A DNA stretch of 64,000 bases from Ectopseudomonas oleovorans (GCF_003052605.1 NZ_QASO01000005.1:51345-115344); one strand, 5' to 3'; positions 34,592-42,925 are shown, counted from the stretch's first letter. The notes: generated from the sequence alone by a model not told the origin. Translations and numbers: made by a program.

Positions 34592-35518
34592 GTGGAACTG
34601 CGCCACCTTCGCTGTTTCATCGCCGTCGCAGAAGAACTGCATTTCGCCCGTGCCGCCGCGCGCCTGCATATCGAACAATCGCCCCTGTCGCGGATCATCA
34701 AGGAACTGGAGTACCGCCTGGGCGTACAGCTGTTCGAGCGCACAACGCGGCGCACTCGGCTGACCTGGGCCGGCAAGGTGCTCTTGGAAGAGGCGCGTCG
34801 GGTGCTCGCCGTGGTCGACCAGGCCAAGGCCAGCGTCAAGAGTGCGGCTGCCGGCTACCGCGGGCGAATCCGAGTCGCGCTATCCGATGGCATTCCGCAG
34901 GCGCGCCTGGCCGCCCTGCTCGCCCAGTGCCGCGAAGAGGAACCCGAAGTCGAAATCTGCCTGTCGGAGGTTACCTTCAGCGAACAGGTCAGAGGCCTCA
35001 ACGACGACATGTTCGACATCGGGCTCGCCCAGTCCGACGAGGTTGGCGAAGGACTTGTGGCCGAGCCGGTCTGGTTCGATCCATTGGTCGTGGCAGTACC
35101 TGCCCGCCACCCACTGCTGAGTTACCGGCGTGTGCCGCTCGATGATGTCGTGCGCTACCCGTTGATCCTTTGCGATCCGCAAGTTTGTGAGGGCTTCTGG
35201 CAACAGCTGCAGCGGGTGCTGGGCGCCGTAGATACGCGACTGACCATTGCCGACCACGTTCCCACTCTGGATCTGATGATGGCGCTGGTAGCCGCGGGTT
35301 ACGGCCTCGGCTTCTCCAGCCTGGCGCGCATCAGCGAACTGAACAATCCGGACGTCGTGGCCAGACCGCTAGACGGCTGTGCATCGATGCTAACCACCTA
35401 CTTGGTAAGGCGCGAAGGCGATCCGGCCGAGCAACTGGCCCGGTTTATCGGGCGGGTGAATCCGGCGGAAAGCCAAGCGTTGCTTCCTGATCACGTTTCT
35501 CACAAGGAGATCGCTTGA
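34592..35518 (+). CDS. LysR-family transcriptional regulator
   Basis: This 308-residue protein has the LysR HTH at the N-terminus (VELRHLRCFIAVAEELHFAR, then LHIEQSPLSRIIKELEYRLG and VQLFERTTRR) and a substrate-binding domain of the CbnR/CatM type (GRIRVALSDGIPQARLAALL, then VAVPARHPLLSYRRVPLDD). It starts at GTG 34592 after GGAGGAAAGG, 13 bp from the repaired MFS stop. It is co-oriented with the operon and probably senses a pathway metabolite or controls export. Confidence 0.9.
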   Translation: MELRHLRCFIAVAEELHFARAAARLHIEQSPLSRIIKELEYRLGVQLFERTTRRTRLTWAGKVLLEEARRVLAVVDQAKASVKSAAAGYRGRIRVALSDGIPQARLAALLAQCREEEPEVEICLSEVTFSEQVRGLNDDMFDIGLAQSDEVGEGLVAEPVWFDPLVVAVPARHPLLSYRRVPLDDVVRYPLILCDPQVCEGFWQQLQRVLGAVDTRLTIADHVPTLDLMMALVAAGYGLGFSSLARISELNNPDVVARPLDGCASMLTTYLVRREGDPAEQLARFIGRVNPAESQALLPDHVSHKEIA

Positions 35519-35799
35519 TGAAGAAAATGTCGTTATTGCTAACTGCCGTGCTCTTGAGCGCATGCGAAAAACCGATGCCGTTCGAGTCGGCTAAAGCGCT
35601 TGCAGAGAATCCCGAGCGGCTCAAGGAACTGCTGCTGCAGTGCCGGGACAATCGAGCAGAGTTGGGTGAGGCCCAGTGCAACGCAGTCAGCGATGCCCAG
35701 CGCATACGGTTTATGGGTAAAGGCACACCCTACACTCCTCACCCCGTCCAATTCTTCCACTCGGACACTGACAATGGACGCCAGGGGCGGCGCCAGTGA
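35518..35799 (+). CDS. EexN-like entry-exclusion lipoprotein
   Basis: This 93-residue protein has a lipobox (MKKMSLLLTAVLLSACEKPM; Cys near 17) and an EexN-like body (ENPERLKELLLQCRDNRAEL, EAQCNAVSDAQRIRFMG). Its C-terminal GKGTPYTPHPVQFF closely matches the last residues of TrbJ at 54.7 kb (GNGTPYTPYPVQFY). EexN proteins block redundant entry of the same element. It overlaps the LysR stop by one base and is 19 kb from trbJ. Confidence 0.75.
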   Translation: MKKMSLLLTAVLLSACEKPMPFESAKALAENPERLKELLLQCRDNRAELGEAQCNAVSDAQRIRFMGKGTPYTPHPVQFFHSDTDNGRQGRRQ

Positions 35800-35834
35800 A
35801 ATAGCCACCTTTAGTCTGCAGACTCAAATATGCT

Positions 35835-35860
35835 ATATTTTGATCTATAGATTAAATCGA
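35835..35860. promoter_or_regulatory. Operator/promoter of the Xre-RES pair
   Basis: An AT-rich stretch (GCTATATTTTGATCTATAG) with the perfect palindrome ATCTATAGAT (35843-35852) lies 18 bp before the antitoxin ATG, the usual place for antitoxin self-repression. TATATT is a plausible -10. Confidence 0.5.
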
Positions 35861-35869
35861 GGGCTCTCC

Positions 35870-36277
35870 ATGACAGCTGCCGCTATCCAAACTCAGGACT
35901 TCTCGAAAAGCCAGTGCGCCGCCGGCCTGCGTGCAGCGCTGAACATTCTGGACAAGTGGAAAGCCACCTGCGAGCAGGCTTGCCGGGTGCTGCGGATTTC
36001 CCGGAGCACCTACACCCGCGCTAGTCAGAAGGATTCGGCGTGGGCGGTGAGCCTGGACTCCGATCAGATGCAGCGCATCAGTCTTGTGTTGAACATCCAC
36101 GCAGCGCTGCGCGTTGTGTTCGACAACCCCGAGAACGTCTACGGCTTCCCCACGATGGAGAACCGCAATGAGTTTTTCAACGGCCGTGCGCCGCTCGACA
36201 TCATGGCGCAGGGCGACATGATCTCGCTGTACGAGACATTCCGGCGGATCGACGCACTGCGAGGTGCCCAGTGGTGA
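35870..36277 (+). CDS. Xre/MbcA/ParS-type antitoxin (DUF2384)
   Basis: This 135-residue protein has an N-terminal HTH-like part (LRAALNILDKWKATCEQACR, VLRISRSTYTRASQ) and a C-terminal MbcA/ParS domain (QRISLVLNIHAALRVVFDNP, GRAPLDIMAQGDMISLYETF), the antitoxin of RES toxins. It neutralises the toxin at 36271 by covering its NAD-binding cleft. It overlaps the toxin start. The pair should stabilise the ICE cargo. Confidence 0.88.
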   Translation: MTAAAIQTQDFSKSQCAAGLRAALNILDKWKATCEQACRVLRISRSTYTRASQKDSAWAVSLDSDQMQRISLVLNIHAALRVVFDNPENVYGFPTMENRNEFFNGRAPLDIMAQGDMISLYETFRRIDALRGAQW

Positions 36278-36972
36278 TGCTCGGAGACCTTCCCGTGTTG
36301 GAAGGTGAAAGCCTGCAGGCATACCGCTTGGTCAACTCCAAGTTTCCACCCATTGCCTTATTCGACGATGTCGCCGACGCCGAGGACTTCGAAGCCCTCT
36401 ATCAGATCCAGGCGCTGACCAATCCACGGCTGCAGAACGAGATTGGTCGCCTGGAGCTTATTCCCCGCGACCAGATTCCGTTTGGCATTCCTGGTTGCTC
36501 GTATGCGACAGCGCCCTTCACCCACGTCAACCCCGCCGGCTCGCGCTTCAGCAACGGCAGCTTCGGCGTGCTCTACCTGGCTGACAGAATGGACACCGCG
36601 ATTGCCGAGGTGCGTCATCACCAGGAGAGCTACTGGTCGAATGTGCCGGAGCTTAACTATGAGCGTTTCGTCTTCAGAGGGCTGACCGCCAGCTTCAGCG
36701 ACAGCGGGATGAGGGACGCCACCGCGGTGCCGCTTTCAGACCCCATCTATGCGCCGGACGACTACGCACATTCGAATCGATTGGGAAGCGAAGTGAAACG
36801 AGCGGGATACCCAGGCCTGCGCTACAACTCGGTTCGCGCTCCGAGCAACATCTGTTGGGCGCTGATGACGCCGCGACCTGTTACCTCGATCATCCAGGCC
36901 GCGCATTTCGAGATGATCTGGAGCGGGCAAGTTATCAGTGTCAATCAGATCACTACCCTTCTAGCCACGTAG
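36271..36972 (+). CDS. RES-domain toxin (NAD-degrading)
   Basis: This 233-residue protein has the RES pattern: EGESLQAYRLVNSKFPPIAL (Arg near 19), SRFSNGSFGVLYLADRMDTA with an active-site Tyr, and IAEVRHHQE with catalytic Glu. RES toxins (MbcT-like) consume NAD+. Possible starts are GTG 36271 or 36274 or ATG 36277; all give the full domain. It is coupled to the antitoxin by overlap. Confidence 0.87.
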   Translation: MVMLGDLPVLEGESLQAYRLVNSKFPPIALFDDVADAEDFEALYQIQALTNPRLQNEIGRLELIPRDQIPFGIPGCSYATAPFTHVNPAGSRFSNGSFGVLYLADRMDTAIAEVRHHQESYWSNVPELNYERFVFRGLTASFSDSGMRDATAVPLSDPIYAPDDYAHSNRLGSEVKRAGYPGLRYNSVRAPSNICWALMTPRPVTSIIQAAHFEMIWSGQVISVNQITTLLAT

Positions 36973-36989
36973 CTCAAAGTGGGCTGAAA

Positions 36990-37060
36990 TCGGCCCCCTA
37001 GCAGCCGATGAGACAGGCAGAAACCGGCCAAAAGCGGACGTTTGCAAGAAGGATCGTGAG
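36990..37060. repeat. GGCCAAAAGCGG intergenic element, left of metal cargo
   Basis: The stretch around 37003-37046 (CAGAAACCGGCCAAAAGCGG and flanks) resembles, in reverse orientation, the stretch at 47312-47355. Both belong to an intergenic pattern common in pseudomonads and bracket the metal-resistance cargo. Divergence is high; see findings. Confidence 0.4.
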
Positions 37061-37175
37061 ATGGAAAGGGAGCCCTGTTTCAGGGGCGGAGTGAAAAGCC
37101 TCTAGTCATTTTGATACTGAATTCACTGTTCGTCGGGCGGTCATGGGCAAATCTTCCTGATACTTAATGCCACTG

Positions 37176-37196
37176 TTATGTTATGTAGTAACATAA
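37176..37196. promoter_or_regulatory. Zur box before znuA-like gene
   Basis: TTATGTTA-TGTAG-TAACATAA is a perfect 8-bp inverted repeat with a 5-bp spacer, close to the gammaproteobacterial Zur pattern GTTATA..TATAAC. It ends 19 bp before the ATG, so it covers the promoter. Zinc-bound Zur should repress the gene. Confidence 0.8.
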
Positions 37197-37215
37197 TCTC
37201 CCCTGCGGGTTACCC

Positions 37216-38169
37216 ATGCGCTGCCTCTTTTTCATCTTCTCCACAATTGCATACCTAACCACAACCTCTGCACTAGCAGAGGTACGTATCGTAGCCAGCA
37301 TCAAGCCCTTACAACTCATTGCAGCAGCGGTACAGGATGGCGTTGGCACGCCTGAGGTACTACTCCCGCCAGGCGCATCTCCCCATCATTTCACCCTGCG
37401 GCCTTCCGACATCCGCAAGGTGCGGGAGGCCGATTTGTTCTATTGGATTGGCCCTGATCTCGAGACGTTTATGCCAAAGGTTCTGGAAGGGCGAAATGCA
37501 CCCAGCTTGGCGGTACAGCACATCGATGGTCTTCACCTGCGTCGCTTTGGCGACGAACATCGGCACGACGACCACGCAGACGAGCATGCAAATGAGTCAC
37601 AGGCTGATGGGGATGCGGAGGGCGCGCATGATGAGCTCCACCGACCTGGAACTCTGGATGCCCACCTCTGGCTGGCACCTGACAACGCACGACTGATTGC
37701 CAAGCGCATGGCAGACGATTTATCGGCTTCTGACCCAAGCAATGCACGTCGATATGACGCCAACCTCGCTGCATTCAACGAGCGTCTTTCGAATCAGGAT
37801 GGTCAGTTGAAAGCCCGGCTCAAGCCGCTCGCAGGCAAGCCGTTCTTTGTCTTTCATGAGGCGTTCGACTATTTCGAAGAAGCCTACGCTCTGAAGCACG
37901 CGGGAGTGTTTGCAGTCAGCGCTGATGTGCCCCCCGGCGCCAGGAAGGTGGCCAATATGCGTAACCGCTTGGTTTCTGCTGGCCCCAGTTGCGTGTTTAG
38001 TGAACCGCCAGTACAGCCTCGTCTGGCCCAAACCTTGAGTGAAGGCTTGCCGGTGCGAATGGCGGTGCTGGATGCGCTTGGCTATGACATCGAAGTGAGT
38101 GCAGTTGGGTATGAGCGCTTACTGTCATCGCTTGGCAGTGATCTGGCGGAGTGCCTTGAGCAGCTGTAA
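37216..38169 (+). CDS. ZnuA-like zinc-binding periplasmic protein
   Basis: This 317-residue protein has a signal peptide (MRCLFFIFSTIAYLTTTSAL, cut after ALA) and an A-1 type metal-binding fold: VLLPPGASPHHFTLRPSD with the His ligand near residue 58. A His/Asp-rich flexible loop follows (FGDEHRHDDHADEHANESQA, 115-135), then DAHLWLAPDNA and FFVFHEAFDYF with further ligands. No ZnuB/ZnuC genes follow, so it is an orphan that may feed a chromosomal permease or buffer zinc. Control by the Zur box upstream is likely. Confidence 0.9.
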   Translation: MRCLFFIFSTIAYLTTTSALAEVRIVASIKPLQLIAAAVQDGVGTPEVLLPPGASPHHFTLRPSDIRKVREADLFYWIGPDLETFMPKVLEGRNAPSLAVQHIDGLHLRRFGDEHRHDDHADEHANESQADGDAEGAHDELHRPGTLDAHLWLAPDNARLIAKRMADDLSASDPSNARRYDANLAAFNERLSNQDGQLKARLKPLAGKPFFVFHEAFDYFEEAYALKHAGVFAVSADVPPGARKVANMRNRLVSAGPSCVFSEPPVQPRLAQTLSEGLPVRMAVLDALGYDIEVSAVGYERLLSSLGSDLAECLEQL

Positions 38170-38250
38170 CAACCGGGTGAGCATGGGCAGCCGCGGTAAC
38201 GAAGCATGATCGTCCTGCTCTATCGATAACCTTTCACATCCCGTCCATGT

Positions 38251-38273
38251 CCTGGTGCTGATACCGCACCAGG
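38251..38273. terminator. Hairpin after the znuA-like gene
   Basis: CCTGGTGC and GCACCAGG form a perfect 8-bp stem with loop TGATACC, 82 bp after the stop. No T-tract follows. Confidence 0.4.
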
Positions 38274-38340
38274 GTATGGAGCTTCGTTTCATCATTGCTT
38301 TGGCGTGAGCCTGAAGCGAATCACATTCCTCCTCCCTTCG

Positions 38341-38370
38341 TTGACCATATCCCCCTGGGGGGGATAGGAT
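38341..38370 (+). promoter_or_regulatory. Promoter with CsoR/RcnR-type operator (NreB-like gene)
   Basis: TTGACC (38341-38346), an 18-bp spacer and TAGGAT (38365-38370) form a sigma70-like promoter. The spacer holds ATCCCCCTGGGGGGGAT, the G/C-tract dyad typical of CsoR/RcnR-family operators. A nearly identical unit lies at 42964-42992 before the repressor gene, so one regulator probably controls both. Confidence 0.75.
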
Positions 38371-38522
38371 TTGACCAGCGCTCTCTTCTGGGCGCCGGCC
38401 ATGGCGAAGATCAGTAACTCTGCACCTCTGGTCATCCGAAGGGCTATTTCGTCTACCCGGAACCTATGCCGCGCCGCTGAACATCAGTTCTGCCCTGCGG
38501 TGACTTGGTATTGGAGGTTCAC

Positions 38523-39827
38523 ATGCTTTCCGTTTTGGCCAATCGCACTTACCGGCATTTGTTCTTTGCCCAGGTAATCGCGTTAGTCGGTACAGGCCTG
38601 GCGACTGTTGCTCTCGGATTGTTGGCCTTCGATCTTGCCGGGGCGCAGGCCGGTGCCGTATTGGGTACAGCGCTGGCCATCAAGATGCTCGCATACATTG
38701 GCGTGGCTCCCGTTGCGGCAGCCTTTGCCGAGCGCCTGCCAAGAAAGGGCATGTTGATCACCCTGGATCTGATTCGAGCGTCTGTGGCAGTCGTGCTGCC
38801 GTTCGTCACGGAGATCTGGCAGGTCTACGTGCTCATCTTCGTTCTGCAGTCTGCGTCCGCGGCCTTTACGCCAACGTTCCAGGCGACCATTCCAGACATC
38901 CTTCCTGACGAACGAGAGTACACGCGGGCGCTCTCTCTTTCGCGGCTGGCCTATGACCTGGAGAGTGTCATCAGCCCCATGGCGGCGGCGCTGCTACTCA
39001 CCGTGGTCAGCTTCCACAGTCTGTTCGGCGGAACCGTCGTAGGCTTCCTGATTTCGGCAGCAATGGTCGCAAGCGTTACCTTGCCGGCTGCGCTTGCCGG
39101 GCCCAAGAGGAGTATCTACGAGCGCACCACCAGGGGGATGCGGATATTTCTGGCGACACCGCGCCTGCGCGGGCTTCTGGCACTCAATCTGGCTATTGCT
39201 GCAGCCAGCGCCATGGTCATCGTCAACACCGTGGTACTCGTGCAATCCCGATTTGGCTTGCCGCAAAGTTCGACAGCCACGGCCCTGATGGCCTTTGGGG
39301 CTGGCTCCATGCTGGTGGCTCTGATTCTGCCGCGCTTGCTGGATCGGCTTGATGATCGCAAGGTCATGCTGGCCGGTGGCGGTGTTCTGGTTGCAGGCCT
39401 CTTCCTGGGGATACTCCTGCCCAGTTACCCGAGCCTCTTGGTGCTATGGCTGCTGCTCGGCGCAGGCTACTCACTGGCTCAGACCCCATCCGGTCGGGTG
39501 TTGAGGCGCTCATCGAGTACTCAGGATCGGCCGGCGCTGTTTGCTGCACAGTTCGCCCTGTCCCACGCCTGCTGGTTGATCACTTATCCGCTGGCCGGGT
39601 GGGTCGGGGCGAATTGGGGAATGACCGCATCCTTCGTTGGACTGAGCCTGCTGGCTCTGGCCGCTCTCCTTGTCAGCCTGCGAATCTGGCAGCCAGAGCA
39701 TGACCGTGATGTGGTTGAACATCGCCATGAGGATCTGCCGGAAAGCCATCCCCATGTTTCCAGTGGCAAAACCCATGCTCATACCTTCGTCATCGACGAT
39801 GAGCACCAACGCTGGCCAAAGGACTGA
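38523..39827 (+). CDS. NreB-like MFS metal exporter with His-rich tail
   Basis: This 434-residue MFS protein has twelve predicted helices (YRHLFFAQVIALVGTGLATV at the start) and a His-rich cytosolic tail (EHDRDVVEHRHEDLPESHPH and GKTHAHTFVI). This is the layout of NreB/NrsD nickel exporters. GGAGG lies 8 bp before the ATG at 38523. The metal-responsive promoter at 38341 and the CsoR/RcnR-type repressor at 43026 support nickel or cobalt efflux. The 150-bp leader between promoter and gene holds no convincing ORF. Confidence 0.85.
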   Translation: MLSVLANRTYRHLFFAQVIALVGTGLATVALGLLAFDLAGAQAGAVLGTALAIKMLAYIGVAPVAAAFAERLPRKGMLITLDLIRASVAVVLPFVTEIWQVYVLIFVLQSASAAFTPTFQATIPDILPDEREYTRALSLSRLAYDLESVISPMAAALLLTVVSFHSLFGGTVVGFLISAAMVASVTLPAALAGPKRSIYERTTRGMRIFLATPRLRGLLALNLAIAAASAMVIVNTVVLVQSRFGLPQSSTATALMAFGAGSMLVALILPRLLDRLDDRKVMLAGGGVLVAGLFLGILLPSYPSLLVLWLLLGAGYSLAQTPSGRVLRRSSSTQDRPALFAAQFALSHACWLITYPLAGWVGANWGMTASFVGLSLLALAALLVSLRIWQPEHDRDVVEHRHEDLPESHPHVSSGKTHAHTFVIDDEHQRWPKD

Positions 39828-39845
39828 GGACGGTGTGATCGGGGC

Positions 39846-40865
39846 TCACTGAATCGACCTGCGTCGCTCTGCCGGCAAGATAGCGAGGAAGTTCGACAGA
39901 GCGACCTGGTGTGCCACCTGGTGTGGGAGTGCATTCAGGAAGGGGGCGAAGCTGAACATGTACTTTTTCAGGCTGCCAAAAGTACCCACGACATCGGAGC
40001 CCAGCATGAAGCGAGTCGGGTAGCGGCTAACCAGCTGTATCCAGGCTGGATCTGGGTCACCTTGCTCATCCAGCAGATAAGGGGTCAGCACCGTCCAGGA
40101 CAGATCGATGTAGAGGTTCGGGTACCGGGCAAGCAACTGCGCCAGGGCTGGAAGAAGGAAGTCCATCTTGCCCTGTGTGCGATGGATTTCCATGCTCGTT
40201 CCTGCATGGGCCCAGATGAAGCGCACGTCCGGGTTGTCGCGTAATGCCGCTTCAAACTCTTCCAGGTAGAGCGGATAGCGTTCTCGCTTGGAGGTGATGT
40301 TGGAGTGCATCAGAACCGGCAGGTCGAATTCGGCAGCGACCCGATAGACTCTCGCAAGCGCCTTGCTGTTTGCCCGCGGTGCCTTGCCGTAGACCAAGGC
40401 TGTCAGGTAGTCGTGACGGGTAAAGACCTCTCCGATTCCTTGCCATAGGCCAGGATCGAGCTCCAATAAACGTCGCACTTGAACATCGGCATTCATGTCG
40501 TTCGGATTGAATCCGGAGATGAATGGGTGAAAGCGCCTTCGCTCATCCTCGGGCAACTGTTTGTACGCGTGGGCAATCAATGTGTCGGTCGCGCTGTACC
40601 AGTAGGCTCTGGCATCGTCACCTGCGTAGTAGCGGGGTCGAGTGGGCTCGTTTTCATCCCACTCCTTGGCGACCGAGATACCAGTAAGCATGGCGTGATC
40701 AATCCTGGCAGCCGTCATTTCCTTGAGCAGTGACGCTGTCCCTGCCGTGCTCTGGAAGAAGTCGACGTAATGCAGGTGCGTGTCGCTATAGCGGAAGTTG
40801 TCGGCTTGAGCATTGATCGCCAGAAGGCCGGCAATCAGGCTCGGAAGAATGGTTTTTACAGGCAT
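39846..40865 (-). CDS. Exported amidohydrolase-family protein
   Basis: This 339-residue protein has a signal peptide (MPVKTILPSLIAGLLAINAQ, cut after AQA) and a metal-dependent amidohydrolase fold: FRYSDTHLHYVDFFQ (HxH), PVLMHSNIT, RFIWAHAGTSMEIH and FMLGSDVVGTF (Asp). Its substrate is unknown. It is the last gene of a leftward set with HupE/UreJ and an anchor protein, a grouping often seen with nickel/cobalt genes. AAGGGGAAACC precedes the start at 40865. Confidence 0.82.
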   Translation of the reverse strand: MPVKTILPSLIAGLLAINAQADNFRYSDTHLHYVDFFQSTAGTASLLKEMTAARIDHAMLTGISVAKEWDENEPTRPRYYAGDDARAYWYSATDTLIAHAYKQLPEDERRRFHPFISGFNPNDMNADVQVRRLLELDPGLWQGIGEVFTRHDYLTALVYGKAPRANSKALARVYRVAAEFDLPVLMHSNITSKRERYPLYLEEFEAALRDNPDVRFIWAHAGTSMEIHRTQGKMDFLLPALAQLLARYPNLYIDLSWTVLTPYLLDEQGDPDPAWIQLVSRYPTRFMLGSDVVGTFGSLKKYMFSFAPFLNALPHQVAHQVALSNFLAILPAERRRSIQ

Positions 40866-41021
40866 AGGTTTCCCCTTGGAGATGGCGTTTATGCTCAATC
40901 TCCAGCGGCGGGTCGAGTGGCTAATAAGTGAAAGTCGGTTTCTGCAGGTGCAGATTTACGCAGGCATGACTTTCCCGTATCGCCCGCACCGGGGCGGCGG
41001 GAAGGATTCAGGGGTATGACA

Positions 41022-41053
41022 GCGCCCCTTTCCCGATAATGGGAAAGGGGCGC
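41022..41053. terminator. Strong hairpin between anchor and amidohydrolase genes
   Basis: GCGCCCCTTTCCC and GGGAAAGGGGCGC form a perfect 13-bp stem with loop GATAAT, just after the anchor-gene stop on the minus strand. It may attenuate or process the leftward transcript before the amidohydrolase gene. Confidence 0.7.
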
Positions 41054-41059
41054 CTCGCT

Positions 41060-41770
41060 TCAGATCACACGCTTGATGCTGATGTAGTCGCCCTGCGTAC
41101 GCAGGGTGACAGTGACTGGCTTGTTGGTGCGGTTACGCCAGAACCAACCATGCTTGCCGTCGAATGCCGCTTCCAGAACGCCAGAATCCTCTGGGGTAGC
41201 ACGGCCTTTGCCATAGCCGTGGTAGAAGTCGCGCGGAGCGTTGTAGGGGTCACCGTGGGTGTCGTAGTTCACGACGCTGCCGTTGGCAGTCCACAGATAG
41301 TTCACCTTGGCACCTTCCTTCATTTCCAGCTTCACTTCAGCGCCTTGGCTCGGTTCCAGCGTGATGCTCATTTCATGTTGCTGACCTGCCACCTGTGGTT
41401 CCGGCGCAGCCGGCTGAGTTTGCGCCGGGGCTTGAACCTGGGGAGCTACTGCGGGGGCGGGGGCTGGCATCGGAGCAGGAGCTGCAACTGGTGGAGTCGG
41501 TGCAGCAGCCACCGCTGGGGCCGACGGCGTAGCGATCGCCTGGGCAGCCGCCTCGTCAGCAGCCGCTTCTTCAGCGAGTTGCAGTTTGATCTCACCCATC
41601 TGGGTCAGCCCAAGGGCACCGCCTACACCGGTGGGATCGATTGCGTACTCCGATGGCATCACAACAGTCACGAGCAGCACGCCAGCAGCGATCAGGGCGA
41701 TCACGGTGGAGCGCAGCAGTTGGGCCGAGGATGGGAGTTCGTTGAGCGTCGGGAGTTTGGTATTGAACAT
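41060..41770 (-). CDS. Transmembrane anchor protein with Ala/Pro-rich linker
   Basis: This 236-residue protein has one N-terminal membrane helix (STVIALIAAGVLLVTVVMPS), a long Pro/Ala linker (about 75-125: APTPPVAAPAPMPAPAPAVA) and a C-terminal domain (EMSITLEPSQGAEVKLEMKE, AAFDGKHGWFWRNRTNKPVT). It matches the 'transmembrane anchor protein' usually next to HupE/UreJ. The periplasmic domain presumably reaches the amidohydrolase or metal transporter. Function unknown. Confidence 0.78.
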   Translation of the reverse strand: MFNTKLPTLNELPSSAQLLRSTVIALIAAGVLLVTVVMPSEYAIDPTGVGGALGLTQMGEIKLQLAEEAAADEAAAQAIATPSAPAVAAAPTPPVAAPAPMPAPAPAVAPQVQAPAQTQPAAPEPQVAGQQHEMSITLEPSQGAEVKLEMKEGAKVNYLWTANGSVVNYDTHGDPYNAPRDFYHGYGKGRATPEDSGVLEAAFDGKHGWFWRNRTNKPVTVTLRTQGDYISIKRVI

Positions 41771-41782
41771 GCTGAGAATTCC

Positions 41783-42520
41783 TTACTGGGAGACGATAAG
41801 ACCGGTGAGCTGGTAGCCCATTAGCAGGAAGCCTGCGCTCATCATGGCGACGTTGGCGCTGTATGCGTGGCGCCAGAAACTGGCGGTACGTCGCCAGTAG
41901 CCCATCAGGATGAGGATGCCTCCGAGGGCCAGGAGCTGGCCTATTTCGACACCGACGTTGAAAGCAATCAGATTGGTTATCAGGCCGTCCGGGGATATCT
42001 CGAACTCCTGGATCTTGGTCGCAAGACCGAAGCCATGTAGGAGGCCAAAGATCAGCGTGGCAGCGCGTGTGTCGGGCTGGTAACCGAACCAGCGCTGGAA
42101 GGCTCCGAGGTTGTCGAGAGCCTTGTAGACCACGGAGAAACCGATGATGGCGTCAATCACATAGGAACTGATGCTGATGTCGCTCAATACCCCAAACAGC
42201 AACGTGACCGAATGGCCCGCCGCAAAGAGAGTGACGTACAGCCCGACGTCCTTCATGCGGTAGAGGAAGAAGATCACCCCGAACAGAAACAGCAGGTGGT
42301 CATAGCCGGTAATCATGTGTTTGGCGCCCATGTAGATGAAGGGCATCAACAGGACACCGGTGCTCTCCTGGATGAAGCCTTTGTCACCTTCGGGGACACC
42401 ATGTGCGAGCGCTTCTGGAACCGACACCAGCAACAAAATGATGGCGAGCAGAGGCAAGTAGAGCGGTCGGCGCAGGCGTGCGAAGAATGCGCCTGCACCG
42501 CTCAGCGGGAACGAATGCAT
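41783..42520 (-). CDS. HupE/UreJ-family membrane protein (metal transporter)
   Basis: This 245-residue protein has a signal/first helix (YLPLLAIILLLVSVPEALAH) and then about six more helices. It carries family motifs GAKHMITGYDHLLFLFGVIF (His/Asp near 75-82) and LIFGLLHGFGLATKIQEFEI. HupE/UreJ proteins move nickel or cobalt. It lies 12 bp before the anchor gene, in one transcription unit. Confidence 0.87.
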   Translation of the reverse strand: MHSFPLSGAGAFFARLRRPLYLPLLAIILLLVSVPEALAHGVPEGDKGFIQESTGVLLMPFIYMGAKHMITGYDHLLFLFGVIFFLYRMKDVGLYVTLFAAGHSVTLLFGVLSDISISSYVIDAIIGFSVVYKALDNLGAFQRWFGYQPDTRAATLIFGLLHGFGLATKIQEFEISPDGLITNLIAFNVGVEIGQLLALGGILILMGYWRRTASFWRHAYSANVAMMSAGFLLMGYQLTGLIVSQ

Positions 42521-42568
42521 GAGATGTATTCCTGGAACTAATGATCTGGAGCCGCAAAGCGGCTGGTT

Positions 42569-42925
42569 TCAGAGCACGAACCTGGAGCGGGGTGGGCGTT
42601 CGATGAGAAACACCGGGCCGGTAGGGCGGACGGAAATCTGTGGCACGTCGAGAATGCGACGATCTGGCAAGGAAGCCAGGTCGAGCAGCGCATTCAGATG
42701 AGGCGTTTCATGCACATGGTCTGCGGTAAAAGGCGCATGAAAATGGTCGGAGCATGCCTGGCAGGCGATTATCTCCGGCTCGTCGTGGGAGTGAGGATGC
42801 CCGTCGCTTATCACCGTCTGCTGGTTGGCAGGCATCAACAAAGCCGAGGCATGCCCTACCCATCCCATGAACATGGTCAGGAGCAGTGCAAATACCACAC
42901 GGGTTGTGACGGTCCTACTTAGCAT
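42569..42925 (-). CDS. Small His-rich exported/membrane protein
   Basis: This 118-residue protein has a hydrophobic N-terminus (VVFALLLTMFMGWVGHASAL) and a His/Cys segment (DGHPHSHDEPEIIACQACSD, HFHAPFTADHVHETPHLNAL) fit to bind metal. It is the first gene of the leftward set, divergent from the repressor at 43026. The 100 bp between them holds the shared operator. No named family recognised. Confidence 0.7.
   Translation of the reverse strand: MLSRTVTTRVVFALLLTMFMGWVGHASALLMPANQQTVISDGHPHSHDEPEIIACQACSDHFHAPFTADHVHETPHLNALLDLASLPDRRILDVPQISVRPTGPVFLIERPPRSRFVL

Noticed and set aside
33317..35518. One 733-residue MFS-LysR fusion protein
   Set aside because: The frame joins two unrelated families only through a one-base shift; the repaired MFS stop and a GGAGGAAAGG-GTG start give two normal genes.
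38371..38522. Leader peptide gene between metal promoter and nreB
   Set aside because: Possible frame starts with TTG, has no ribosome site and no recognisable pattern.
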